Shown: positions 1-7,014, counted from the stretch's first letter. The stretch is 34,940 bases of DNA from an uncultured Clostridia bacterium (GCA_947170465.1 CAMVTS010000020.1:1-34940), one strand, 5' to 3'. Notes: a model not told the origin generated them from the sequence alone. Made by a program: numbers and translations.

Positions 1-45
1 AATAAATGCAACAAAATATTAAACCATTCGTTTGATATTTTTTAG

Positions 46-74
46 TTGCCAATTTTCGGAGTTTTTGGTATAAT
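46..74 (+). promoter_or_regulatory. prfB promoter
   Basis: TTGCCA at 46-51 and TATAAT at 69-74 are spaced by 17 bp, with a TG one base upstream of the -10 (extended -10). Transcription would start near 81, just before the inverted-repeat element at 85-245, so that element would form most of the prfB 5' leader. Confidence 0.7.
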
Positions 75-84
75 AAATAATTAG

Positions 85-245
85 GGCAACACCGCACAAT
101 TTGCGGCGCACGCCTTGCTTGAATATTATTCCGTCAGCTTGCCCAAAAAAGTCTCGGCAAGGCGTCAGCCTTACCTCGATTTTTTGTCCCACCTAACGAA
201 AAATCTTACTGCGCAATCCGCACACCAAAATTATGCGGTATTGCC
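85..245. repeat. MITE-like inverted-repeat element in the prfB leader
   Basis: The ends are inverted repeats: 85-102 (GGCAACACCGCACAATTT) matches the reverse complement of 228-245 at 16 of 18 bases. The interior carries GCAAGGCGTCAGCCTTACC at 157-175, which is nearly identical to a segment inside the similar-sized element at 27181-27339. There is no coding capacity, and no target-site duplication could be recognised. It lies between the promoter and the ribosome binding site of prfB and would fold into a long hairpin in the mRNA. It could instead be a structured leader RNA, but the shared core elsewhere favours a mobile repeat. Confidence 0.6.
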
Positions 246-271
246 TTGGTAAACTGAAAGAAGGTATGCTT

Positions 272-1390
272 ATGGTACAGTTTGAAGAATTAATGCTTAC
301 ATTACAAGCCCTCAAGCCGGAAATCGACGATTTATCCGACGCGCTGGGCATGAAAGCCATGCGCACGGAAATCGAACAGCTTGAGCTGAGAGCGACTGAG
401 CCGGGCTTTTGGGATAATGTTGAACAATCGCAGGAGGTTCTGCAAAAGACCGGCGCCCTCAAAGGCAAGGTAGAAGCGTACGAAGCGCTTGTCTCCAAAT
501 ATGAGGACGCGGCGGCGCTGATTGAGCTGGCGAATGAGGAAGAGGACTTGTCTCTCTTTGAGGAAGCGCAGAGCGAGGTTGACGGCGTACGCGAGACAAT
601 GGAGAAAATGCGCCTGCAAACCCTGCTCACCGGCGAATATGACAGCCGCAACGCGATTCTGACCTTCCATGCCGGCTCAGGCGGTACAGAGGCGCAGGAC
701 TGGGCGGAAATGCTGTACCGCATGTATACGCGCTGGGCGGAAGCGCACGGCTTCAAGGTTAAGGAGGTTGACTACCTCGACGGCGACGAAGCCGGACTCA
801 AAAGCGCCGTGCTGCTGATTGAAGGCGAAAACGCTTACGGCTATCTCAAAAGCGAAGCCGGTGTTCACCGGCTGGTGCGCGTATCTCCCTTCGATTCTGC
901 CGGCAGACGTCACACCAGCTTTTCCGCGCTGGAGGTCATGCCCGAAATGGACGACAACGTGGAGGTACACATTCCTCCCGAGGATATTAAGATGGACGTG
1001 TACCGCGCAAGCGGCGCGGGCGGTCAGAAGGTCAACAAGACCTCCTCGGCTGTCCGTCTGACGCATATTCCCACCGGTATCGTTGTCGCTTCCCAGGTAG
1101 AGCGAAGCCAGTACCAGAACCGCGACGTGGCAATGAAAATGCTGATTTCCAAGCTCGTTGAAATCAAGGAGCGCGAGCACCTTGAAAAAATCGAGGATAT
1201 CAAGGGCGTCCAGAAGGAAATCACCTGGGGCTCCCAGATTCGCAGCTACGTGTTCATGCCCTATACCATGGTCAAAGACCACCGCACCGCTTATGAAACC
1301 GGCAATATCCAGGCAGTGATGGACGGCGACCTCGACGGCTTTATCAACGCCTACCTCAAATGCGCCAGCCAGGGCACATTGCTCAAATAA
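272..1390 (+). CDS. prfB: Peptide chain release factor 2
   Basis: RF2 recognises UGA and UAA stop codons and triggers peptidyl-tRNA hydrolysis on the ribosome. From the ATG at 272 the protein has 372 residues. The tripeptide anticodon SPF falls at residues 205-207 and the catalytic GGQ at 250-252, the same positions as in E. coli RF2, and SPF rather than PxT separates it from RF1. The frame stays open back to an ATG at 233, but AAGAAGG (258-264) sits seven bases before 272, and the upstream codons lie within the repeat element, so 272 is preferred. No internal UGA frameshift site is present, unlike many prfB genes. It probably shares a transcript with the phosphatase gene 32 bases downstream. 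Confidence 0.97.
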   Translation: MVQFEELMLTLQALKPEIDDLSDALGMKAMRTEIEQLELRATEPGFWDNVEQSQEVLQKTGALKGKVEAYEALVSKYEDAAALIELANEEEDLSLFEEAQSEVDGVRETMEKMRLQTLLTGEYDSRNAILTFHAGSGGTEAQDWAEMLYRMYTRWAEAHGFKVKEVDYLDGDEAGLKSAVLLIEGENAYGYLKSEAGVHRLVRVSPFDSAGRRHTSFSALEVMPEMDDNVEVHIPPEDIKMDVYRASGAGGQKVNKTSSAVRLTHIPTGIVVASQVERSQYQNRDVAMKMLISKLVEIKEREHLEKIEDIKGVQKEITWGSQIRSYVFMPYTMVKDHRTAYETGNIQAVMDGDLDGFINAYLKCASQGTLLK

Positions 1391-1422
1391 GTTCATTTTC
1401 CAATCAGAAAGGATTGATTCAA

Positions 1423-2025
1423 ATGTATATCACATGTCTTGACCTCGAAGGCGTATTGGTGCCTGAAATCTGGATTGCGTTCGCGAACGCAACCGGTATT
1501 GAGGAACTCAAAAAGACCACCCGTGACGAGCCCGACTACAACAAGCTCATGCAGTACAGAATTGCCATCCTCAAAGAGCACGGCCTCGGTCTCAAGGAGA
1601 TTCAGGATGTCATCGCGACGATTGACCCGATGCCCGGCGCCAAGGAGTTCCTGGACGAGCTGCGCTCCTTCTGCCAGGTCATCATCATCAGCGACACCTT
1701 TACACAATTTGCGACGCCGCTGATGAAGAAGCTCGGCTGGCCGACCATCTTCTGCAACTCTCTGGTTGTTTCCGAGAGCGGCGAAGTGACGGATTTCAAG
1801 ATGAGGGTCGAGCAGTCCAAGCTCACGACTGTCAAGGCGCTGCAGTCTATCGGCTACGAGACGATTGCTGCCGGCGACAGCTATAACGACCTCGGTATGA
1901 TTCGCGCGAGCAAGGCAGGCTTCCTGTTCAGAAGCACCGACAAGATTAAGGCGGACAACCCCGACCTTCCCGCGTTTGAAAACTATGACGAGTTTCTTGA
2001 CGCTATCCGCAGCGCGATGGATTAA
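1423..2025 (+). CDS. thrH: ThrH-like HAD phosphatase (phosphoserine phosphatase / homoserine phosphotransferase)
   Basis: This is a 200-residue HAD-superfamily enzyme. The N-terminus CLDLEGVLVPEIW carries the nucleophile Asp7 in a D-L-E-G form typical of Pseudomonas ThrH rather than SerB. ISDTF is motif II, and AAGDSYNDLGM is the C-terminal Mg-binding motif. Length and sequence resemble ThrH closely. Family members dephosphorylate phosphoserine and can transfer the phosphate to homoserine, linking serine and threonine synthesis; which activity dominates here is not visible. Start 1423 is set by AAAGGA at 1408-1413, and an upstream in-frame ATG at 1360 lies inside prfB. A terminator follows at once. 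Confidence 0.85.
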   Translation: MYITCLDLEGVLVPEIWIAFANATGIEELKKTTRDEPDYNKLMQYRIAILKEHGLGLKEIQDVIATIDPMPGAKEFLDELRSFCQVIIISDTFTQFATPLMKKLGWPTIFCNSLVVSESGEVTDFKMRVEQSKLTTVKALQSIGYETIAAGDSYNDLGMIRASKAGFLFRSTDKIKADNPDLPAFENYDEFLDAIRSAMD

Positions 2026-2044
2026 GAAACACAACACGGAATCG

Positions 2045-2068
2045 AGCCGACGCTTTGTCGGCTTTTTT
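2045..2068 (+). terminator. Intrinsic terminator after the prfB-thrH unit
   Basis: The stem AGCCGAC/GTCGGCT has a GCTTT loop and is followed by a run of T (2062-2068). Confidence 0.85.
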
Positions 2069-2109
2069 CTTTTATAATTCTAAAAACAGAAAACAAAACC
2101 CGAATCATG

Positions 2110-2118
2110 TGATATACT
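2110..2118 (+). promoter_or_regulatory. Extended -10 promoter for the dnaD-like gene
   Basis: TGATATACT gives a TGn extended -10 with TATACT at 2113-2118. No good -35 is seen 17 bp upstream. It lies 30 bases before the ATG at 2148. Confidence 0.45.
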
Positions 2119-2147
2119 AATTAAACCACTATTAGGAAGCGATTACC

Positions 2148-3143
2148 ATGTCAGTTACAATCAATCTAGGAGCGTGGCGCTCCGTTTTCGCGGTACCCTC
2201 TCAGATTGTGGACGAGGGCTTGAAATACTCGGACGGCGTCAAGCTCAAAGTGCTCCTTTATGTTCTGCGTCACGCGGACGGGGAGCTGGAATACAAAGCC
2301 ATATCGCAGGGAACCGGTGTGAATGTCACCGACATTCCCGAAGCGCTCGATTACTGGGTGAGCCTGGGTATTCTGCATAAGGACGGCAGCCATTACGCGC
2401 CGCCAAAAGCGGAAGCCCCGCCTGTGCCTGCCGCGGAACCTGAGCCGGTCATAGAGCCGGAACCCCGGCAGGAGGAAGTGTCAAAGCCGCGCTTCACCGT
2501 TGCGAAGCCGCAGAAGCCGGACTATGTGTTTACGGCGCAGCAGCTCGCGGTTGACGAAGAACTGAAGTATCTTGTCAGCGAGGCGCAGAGCGCCTTGGGC
2601 AAGGTGCTCTCCAACGCGGATGTCAGCACGCTTTTAATGCTCAAGGATACCTGCGGATTACCGCTTGACGTGATACTGATGCTGATTCATTATGCCGTCA
2701 GCATCGACAAGGGCAACATGCGCACCATCGAGAAGCTCGGCGTCAGCTGGGCTGACGAGGGTGTGAACTCCGTGGAAGCCGCTGATAACAAAATCCGTCT
2801 CGCGACACAGCGAACCAAATGCTATTCGATTGTCGCCACTGCTTTTGGTTTGAAAAACGCGGGTTCTCCCAGCAAAAAGCAGCTCGATTACTGTTCCACC
2901 TGGGTTACCGAGTGGAAATTCTCACCGGAAATGCTTCGCGAAGCCTATGAGCGTTGTGTAGACGCGAAGGGCGAGATGAAGTTCAATTATATTGACGGCA
3001 TACTCCGCCGATGGCACGCAAGCGGTATTCGCAACCTGAAAGAGCTGAGGGAATCCGAGCAGAAAAAGACGGCGGAAAAGAAAGAACCGCCGCGCAGCCA
3101 GAGCTACGATATTGACCAGCTGGACGAAATCAACGAGATGTAA
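2148..3143 (+). CDS. DnaD-domain replication initiation protein
   Basis: 331 residues. An N-terminal winged-helix-like region (about 1-85) is followed by a proline- and glutamate-rich linker (about 88-125) and two DnaD/DnaB_2-type alpha-helical domains. The last ends in YIDGILRRWHASGI, matching the YxxxIL-x-x-W signature of DnaD domains, then a charged tail. In Firmicutes such proteins help load the replicative helicase at origins and restart sites. The AAA+ loader gene begins 11 bases downstream, supporting a joint role. AGGAAG precedes the ATG. It is not assigned to DnaB or DnaD specifically because clostridial family members differ in domain order. Confidence 0.88.
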   Translation: MSVTINLGAWRSVFAVPSQIVDEGLKYSDGVKLKVLLYVLRHADGELEYKAISQGTGVNVTDIPEALDYWVSLGILHKDGSHYAPPKAEAPPVPAAEPEPVIEPEPRQEEVSKPRFTVAKPQKPDYVFTAQQLAVDEELKYLVSEAQSALGKVLSNADVSTLLMLKDTCGLPLDVILMLIHYAVSIDKGNMRTIEKLGVSWADEGVNSVEAADNKIRLATQRTKCYSIVATAFGLKNAGSPSKKQLDYCSTWVTEWKFSPEMLREAYERCVDAKGEMKFNYIDGILRRWHASGIRNLKELRESEQKKTAEKKEPPRSQSYDIDQLDEINEM

Positions 3144-3154
3144 GAGGAATCATC

Positions 3155-4165
3155 ATGGGTTACAGTAAAAAGGTATTCAGAGCCGCCACGGCAAAGCTAT
3201 CCGGGCGCAAGCAGGACGCGGAGCGTGCGGCGGAGGAGAGAAGACGCGCGATTTACCGTCAGCTTCCGCGTACCGAGGAGCTGGTGAAGGGAATCGGCAG
3301 CAGCGGCATACGCGCGGCGAGAGCCGTTGTTCGCGGCGGCAACGCGGCAGAAGAGCTTGAGAAGCTGCGTGCTGATAATCTGCGTATGCAAAATGAGCTG
3401 AGAGCGCTGCTGCAGGCAAACGGTTACACGGAAAATGTATTTGAGCCGGATTACAGCTGCAAACGCTGTAACGACACCGGCTACTACGAGCAGGACAACA
3501 TCACGCTGATGTGCCCTTGTCTTAAAAAGGCGCTCTCCGAGTGCGCCTGCGAGGAGCTGAATCGTTACGCGCCGCTGTATCAGTGCACCTTCGCGAATTT
3601 CTCGCTCGATTATTACCCGACGGAGCCGAACGAGCACAATATTGTTCCGCGCAGTCACATGGAAAAGGTCTGCCGTTACTGCAGGGAGTACGCCGACAAT
3701 TTTTCGCTGCATTCCCGGAATTTGCTGTTCTTTGGCGCAACCGGACTGGGCAAAACGCATTTATCACTGGCGATTGCCAACGAGGTGATACAAAAGGGCT
3801 TCGGCGTCATCTATGTGTCGGCACCGTCGCTGATTCAGCAGTACGAGCAGCGCATGCGTTATGGCAGCTATGACGAGGATTTGCTGGACATGGTGACCGA
3901 CTGCGATTTGCTGATTATCGACGATTTGGGCAGTGAGTTCACCAACCAGTTCACGGTGCCGCACATTTATAACCTTATCAATTCACGTCTGCTTCTGGCG
4001 CGTCCGATTATCATCAGCACCAACCTCACCATGAAGGAGCTGGAACGTCAGTATTCTTACCGGATGGTGTCCCGTTTGAGCGGCGAAACAGAAAAACTGA
4101 ATTTCTTTGGAAACGATATTCGTATCGGGAAAAAGAGATTGAAAAAAGTTCAAAAAAATCCTTGA
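3155..4165 (+). CDS. DnaC/DnaI-type AAA+ helicase loader
   Basis: 336 residues. The N-terminal half is charged and coiled (about 60-90), then has a zinc-binding cluster with C102xxC105 and C120xC122. The AAA+ core has Walker A GATGLGKT at 194-201, Walker B LLIIDDLG at 252-259, and a sensor-1 segment IIISTNLT. This is the architecture of DnaI/DnaC loaders, which place the hexameric helicase on DNA at initiation or restart. GAGGAAT before 3155 is the ribosome binding site. It is co-transcribed with the DnaD-domain gene. Its TGA stop (4163-4165) is embedded in the -35 element of the downstream tRNA promoter. Confidence 0.92.
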   Translation: MGYSKKVFRAATAKLSGRKQDAERAAEERRRAIYRQLPRTEELVKGIGSSGIRAARAVVRGGNAAEELEKLRADNLRMQNELRALLQANGYTENVFEPDYSCKRCNDTGYYEQDNITLMCPCLKKALSECACEELNRYAPLYQCTFANFSLDYYPTEPNEHNIVPRSHMEKVCRYCREYADNFSLHSRNLLFFGATGLGKTHLSLAIANEVIQKGFGVIYVSAPSLIQQYEQRMRYGSYDEDLLDMVTDCDLLIIDDLGSEFTNQFTVPHIYNLINSRLLLARPIIISTNLTMKELERQYSYRMVSRLSGETEKLNFFGNDIRIGKKRLKKVQKNP

Positions 4166-4190
4166 CAAAACGGTTGAGTTATAGTATAAT
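4162..4190 (+). promoter_or_regulatory. Consensus promoter for the tRNA pair
   Basis: A perfect TTGACA (4162-4167) and a perfect TATAAT (4185-4190) are 17 bp apart. The -35 overlaps the stop codon of the helicase-loader gene. The predicted start near 4197 leaves a leader of about 25 nt before tRNA-Gln. Confidence 0.92.
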
Positions 4191-4221
4191 AATCAACGTT
4201 GCATGAGAGTGCAGCGGATAT

Positions 4222-4295
4222 TGCGGAATAGTGTAACGGTAGCACGACAGACTCTGACTCTGTTTGTTGGGGTTCGAATCCCTATTCCGCAGCCA
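4222..4295 (+). tRNA. tRNA-Gln (anticodon CUG)
   Basis: The cloverleaf is complete. Acceptor TGCGGAA pairs with TTCCGCA (U1-A72 as usual for tRNA-Gln). The D arm is GTGT..GCAC, the anticodon stem ACAGA/TCTGT with loop CTCTGAC gives anticodon CTG, and the T arm contains GGTTCGAATCC. Discriminator G is followed by an encoded CCA at 4293-4295. Confidence 0.95.
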
Positions 4296-4296
4296 T

Positions 4297-4326
4297 CAGC
4301 CTCGAATCGTTTCGGGGCTGTTTTTT
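4297..4326 (+). terminator. Terminator-like hairpin between the two tRNA genes
   Basis: CAGCCTCGAA pairs with TTCGGGGCTG (one G-U pair) and is followed directly by six T. It ends at the first base of tRNA-Pro, so the downstream tRNA would depend on readthrough unless it has a promoter inside tRNA-Gln. Confidence 0.8.
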
Positions 4327-4403
4327 CGAGGTGTAGCGCAGTTTGGTAGCGCACATCGTTCGGGACGATGGAGTCGCAGGTTCAAATCCTGTCACCTCGA
4401 CCA
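4327..4403 (+). tRNA. tRNA-Pro (anticodon CGG)
   Basis: Acceptor CGAGGTG pairs with CACCTCG. D arm GCGC..GCGC. Anticodon stem CATCG/CGATG with loop TTCGGGA gives anticodon CGG, reading CCG. T arm GCAGG TTCAAAT CCTGT. Discriminator A and an encoded CCA at 4401-4403. Confidence 0.95.
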
Positions 4404-4404
4404 T

Positions 4405-4436
4405 GCCCTAGTTTGATACTAGGGCTTATTTTTTTT
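4405..4436 (+). terminator. Terminator after tRNA-Pro
   Basis: The stem GCCCTAG/CTAGGGC with a 7-nt loop is followed by a long T-rich tract, TTATTTTTTTT. Confidence 0.9.
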
Positions 4437-4716
4437 GCACAAAACAAGCCATAAAAAACAGTACAATCTGCCGTTTGGCAGAAAAACAAGTACACAAACA
4501 TCAAAAAATATACATCATCAGAAAAACGACTTTTATTACTCAAGAAAAGGCGCTGCATATTTTTGCCTGTATTTTTTATCGAGACCTCCGTATTTTTGCG
4601 GAGATTATATGGACAAAAGATGTTTTTTCTGCTATCATTAAGAAAAACACAGTCTGCGTTATCAGTTATCAACTGAAGAATAAACGACAAAACAACAACA
4701 GAAAGGAATGTGTGAT
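4437..4716. other. A/T-rich intergenic leader before the lipoprotein decarboxylase
   Basis: No convincing gene is present. There is a small hairpin CTCCG/CGGAG near 4586-4602 just upstream of the -35, the promoter at 4610-4638, and an mRNA leader of about 70 nt ending in the ribosome binding site GAAAGGA at 4701-4707. Confidence 0.5.
4610..4638 (+). promoter_or_regulatory. Promoter of the lipoprotein acetolactate decarboxylase
   Basis: TGGACA (4610-4615) and TATCAT (4633-4638) are spaced by 17 bp. Confidence 0.55.
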
Positions 4717-5520
4717 ATGAACAAAGTAAAAGCATTTTTGTTGGCGGCGGCAATGGTGCTGTCCTTGGCGGCTTGCTCCGCGCAGCAGCCCGAAACCGCC
4801 AGAGAAACCATCTACCAGGTAGCGCTGCTGCAGTCGCTGACGCAGGGTTATTACGATGGAATCATAAAGGTGAGTGACCTTAAAAAGCACGGCGATACCG
4901 GTATCGGTACCTTTGAAGGTGTCAACGGCGAGATGATTGTCCTTGACGGCAAGGTGTATCAGGCGCTTGGCGACGGAAGCGTGCAGGTTGCGGACGATAA
5001 CGAGACTATCCCGTTCTCCAATGTAACCTTTTTTGACAAAGACCTTTCCGCGACGCTTGCCCAGACAAATGACATCAATAGCCTCAAGGAAACCCTCACG
5101 AAAACCGTCAGCGACAACGGAAAAAACCTGTTTTATATGGTAAAAATCACCGGCGAATTCAAGAAGATGAATGTGCGCAGTGAGCTCAAGCAGGAAAAGC
5201 CGTACAAGAGTCTTGACAAAGCCCTTGCGACAGACCAGAGAGAGTTCAATTACGAGAATATCAAGGGAACAATTGTCGCGCTGTATTGTCCTGATTACAT
5301 GGGCGGTCTCAATACGCCCGGCTGGCATTTCCATTTTATTTCGGAGGACAAAACAAAGGGCGGTCATATCCTGGAGCTGGCATTTGATTCCGCTCAGGCG
5401 GAATTTGACGCGACGCAGGGCTTTGACATGGTTTTGTCAGAAAACAATGAGTTCCAGGGAATGGAGCTCTCAAAGGACGTCAGCGACGCCATCAAAAAAG
5501 TAGAAACCAACGAGAAATAA
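4717..5520 (+). CDS. Acetolactate decarboxylase-family lipoprotein
   Basis: 267 residues of the alpha-acetolactate decarboxylase family, which converts acetolactate to acetoin. Family motifs GDTGIGTFEGVNGEMI and YCPDYM are present, and the three zinc ligands fit H204, H206 and H217 (the 2- and 11-residue spacing known for the family). Unusually, it begins with a lipoprotein signal peptide: MNKVK, a hydrophobic stretch and lipobox LAAC with Cys20, so it should be anchored outside the membrane. Start 4717 is preferred because the ribosome binding site GAAAGGA touches an alternative ATG at 4708. A cytoplasmic paralogue lies at 30282. No acetolactate synthase is nearby. Catalytic function outside the cell is an inference. 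Confidence 0.88.
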   Translation: MNKVKAFLLAAAMVLSLAACSAQQPETARETIYQVALLQSLTQGYYDGIIKVSDLKKHGDTGIGTFEGVNGEMIVLDGKVYQALGDGSVQVADDNETIPFSNVTFFDKDLSATLAQTNDINSLKETLTKTVSDNGKNLFYMVKITGEFKKMNVRSELKQEKPYKSLDKALATDQREFNYENIKGTIVALYCPDYMGGLNTPGWHFHFISEDKTKGGHILELAFDSAQAEFDATQGFDMVLSENNEFQGMELSKDVSDAIKKVETNEK

Positions 5521-5530
5521 CATCAAAAAG

Positions 5531-5567
5531 CGCAGGGTGTGCAGCGTTATACCCTGCGTTTTTTTTT
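5531..5567 (+). terminator. Terminator of the lipoprotein decarboxylase gene
   Basis: CGCAGGGT pairs with ACCCTGCG (5551-5558), followed by nine T. Confidence 0.92.
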
Positions 5568-5586
5568 GCAAAATTTAAATTGCTGC

Positions 5587-5615
5587 TTGACAAAACTTGA
5601 AAAGTATGATATATT
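5587..5615 (+). promoter_or_regulatory. Promoter of the DUF3793-flavodoxin operon
   Basis: TTGACA (5587-5592) and TATATT (5610-5615) are spaced by 17 bp. The transcript would start near 5622, at the edge of the first palindrome. Confidence 0.85.
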
Positions 5616-5622
5616 ACTGTTG

Positions 5623-5646
5623 TTCAGTTAGCAACAGGTAACTGAA
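5623..5646. promoter_or_regulatory. Operator-like palindrome 1
   Basis: TTCAGTTA and TAACTGAA form perfect 8-bp arms around GCAACAGG, at the predicted transcription start. It shares AGTTAGCAAC with the second palindrome at 5688-5707. The pattern resembles metal-regulator (DtxR-like) boxes, but the regulator is not identified. Confidence 0.6.
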
Positions 5647-5653
5647 TGAAGAT

Positions 5654-5681
5654 AACATCCGGCAAAGGATGTTTGTTTTTT
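5654..5681 (+). terminator. Leader terminator or attenuator upstream of the DUF3793 gene
   Basis: AACATCC (5654-5660) pairs with GGATGTT (5667-5673) around a GGCAAA loop, and TGTTTTTT follows. It lies within the transcribed leader, between the promoter and the first gene, so it could stop transcription early unless antiterminated. Confidence 0.6.
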
Positions 5682-5687
5682 GAAGCG

Positions 5688-5707
5688 TAGTTAGCAACCG
5701 CTAACTA
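5688..5707. promoter_or_regulatory. Operator-like palindrome 2
   Basis: TAGTTAGC-AACC-GCTAACTA has perfect 8-bp arms. It lies after the leader terminator and 24 bases before the DUF3793 start codon. Confidence 0.6.
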
Positions 5708-5731
5708 AATAACGCCACAAAGGAGTAAAAG

Positions 5732-6289
5732 ATGTCGGATGATTTGATTATTAAGCATTGTTCTCCCACTCTCGCCGGACTGAAAACGGCAAATCTATTT
5801 TCCTGTGTTTATTCCAAACGACAGGAAATCATACAATTCGTTCAGAATTTCAACTGTCGTTTCAGCAGCAGGGGAGTGAAAATGTTGCCATTGGATTTTG
5901 GCAAAACACGCGCACTTATCTATGTATTTCGTCCGACAGAGCTGAAAAAAGATTTATCCGATACACAGGCAAAAAACATTCTCAAAAACATGGGCTATGA
6001 CAGCTTTGACAGCCGGAATTGTCTGAACCGGCTCAGAAGGAGAGTGAAAGCGTGCCCTCAGTTTCCGCACGAAATAGGATTGTTTCTGGGCTATCCGCCG
6101 GAGGACGTCCGGGGCTTTATTCTTCATAAGGGAAACTGCTGTAAATGCTGCGGTTGTTGGAAGGTTTACGGTAATGAAGAAAAGGCCGTCCGCGAGTTTG
6201 CCAAGTATAAAAAGTGCTCCGACATCTATTATTCCAAATGGCTGCAAGGCACATCTATTAACAAATTAATTGTCAAAAAAACAGCATAG
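5732..6289 (+). CDS. DUF3793 family protein
   Basis: 185 residues, recognised as the DUF3793 family of Clostridia. It has a conserved N-terminal CSPTLAGLKTANLF, a central FRPTELKKDL, and a cysteine-rich stretch CCKCCGCWKVYG near residue 137. No transmembrane segment or signal peptide is seen. The biochemical role is unknown. In many Clostridia this family sits next to flavodoxin and ferrous-iron transport genes, and here a flavodoxin gene follows after 15 bases. That context, with the paired palindromes upstream, suggests an iron- or redox-related role under metal control, but this is inference. Ribosome binding site AAAGGAG precedes the ATG. Confidence 0.82.
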   Translation: MSDDLIIKHCSPTLAGLKTANLFSCVYSKRQEIIQFVQNFNCRFSSRGVKMLPLDFGKTRALIYVFRPTELKKDLSDTQAKNILKNMGYDSFDSRNCLNRLRRRVKACPQFPHEIGLFLGYPPEDVRGFILHKGNCCKCCGCWKVYGNEEKAVREFAKYKKCSDIYYSKWLQGTSINKLIVKKTA

Positions 6290-6304
6290 AAAGGAAAATT
6301 CATC

Positions 6305-6727
6305 ATGAGTAAAATTGCAATCGTATTTTGGACCGCCACCGGCAACACAGAAGCCATGGCGGACGCTGTCAAGGCAGGCGCACATGAAGCCGGTGCGGAG
6401 GTGAGCACCTTTATCGCATCCGATTTTTCCGCTGATAAAGCAGCGGAATTTGACGCAATCGCGTTTGGCTGTCCGGCAATGGGCGACGAGGTGCTGGAGG
6501 AGGAAGAATTCCAGCCGATGTTTGACGCGGTTCTTCCGGCACTGGGTGACAAAAAAACGGCGCTTTTCGGCTCCTACGGCTGGGGCGACGGACAGTGGAT
6601 GCGCGACTGGGAAGCGGCTTGTAAGGAAGCCGGCGTCAATCTTGCCTGCGGTTTTGTCATAGCAAACGACGCTCCCGATGATGAGGCAGTCGCTGCCTGC
6701 AAAGCGCTCGGCGCTGCGCTGGCGTAA
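6305..6727 (+). CDS. Flavodoxin
   Basis: 140 residues, normal for a short-chain flavodoxin. The FMN phosphate-binding loop WTATGNTE follows the first beta strand (MSKIAIVF), and later loops FGCPAMGDE and SYGWGDGQWM match the isoalloxazine-binding positions. It would serve as a small cytoplasmic electron carrier replacing ferredoxin, typically when iron is scarce, which fits co-transcription with the DUF3793 gene and the operator-like palindromes upstream. GAAAGGAAAA before 6305 is the ribosome binding site. Confidence 0.95.
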   Translation: MSKIAIVFWTATGNTEAMADAVKAGAHEAGAEVSTFIASDFSADKAAEFDAIAFGCPAMGDEVLEEEEFQPMFDAVLPALGDKKTALFGSYGWGDGQWMRDWEAACKEAGVNLACGFVIANDAPDDEAVAACKALGAALA

Positions 6728-6800
6728 TTATCACATTGTTTTTCTCTGAAGGTTGTTATCTCAACCAGTCAATACCAATTTCATAATTTTTCCCAAGAAG

Positions 6801-6826
6801 CGCTCGCCTTTTGTGCGGGCGTTTCT
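6801..6826 (+). terminator. Probable terminator after flavodoxin
   Basis: CGCTCGC (6801-6807) pairs with GCGGGCG (6815-6821) with one T-G pair, followed by a short TTTCT tract. Confidence 0.5.
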
Positions 6827-6935
6827 GCATTTCTCGATAAATGGCGGCAATGTCACTTGATACTACTCTCTAATAAAAACCTTTAACATCTGCCGTGTAA
6901 AATTCTGTTTTTAAGTCTTTTAATTAAGAATAGTA

Positions 6936-6972
6936 TTACCGCGCAATCCTCACACCTGAATGATGCGGTATT
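6936..6972. repeat. Solo end of the interspersed repeat
   Basis: The 37 bases from TTACCGCGCAATCC to GATGCGGTATT match 206-242, the right part of the element in the prfB leader, at 32 positions. TACCGC and GCGGTA at its ends can pair. No matching left end is found upstream, so it looks like a partial copy or relic. Confidence 0.55.
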
Positions 6973-7014
6973 ATCTTAAAAATATTTTTTCAAGTTTTTT
7001 TAAGATTAACGTAC

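Noticed and set aside
233..271. Earlier in-frame ATG codons for prfB (233 and 266)
   Set aside because: The first lies in the terminal repeat of the inverted element. The second is directly adjacent to the ribosome binding site; 272 has proper spacing and keeps E. coli numbering of SPF and GGQ.
4404..4716. Riboswitch or T-box in the leader of the lipoprotein decarboxylase
   Set aside because: No T-box motif, specifier stem or known aptamer core could be recognised; only a small hairpin and a promoter are visible.
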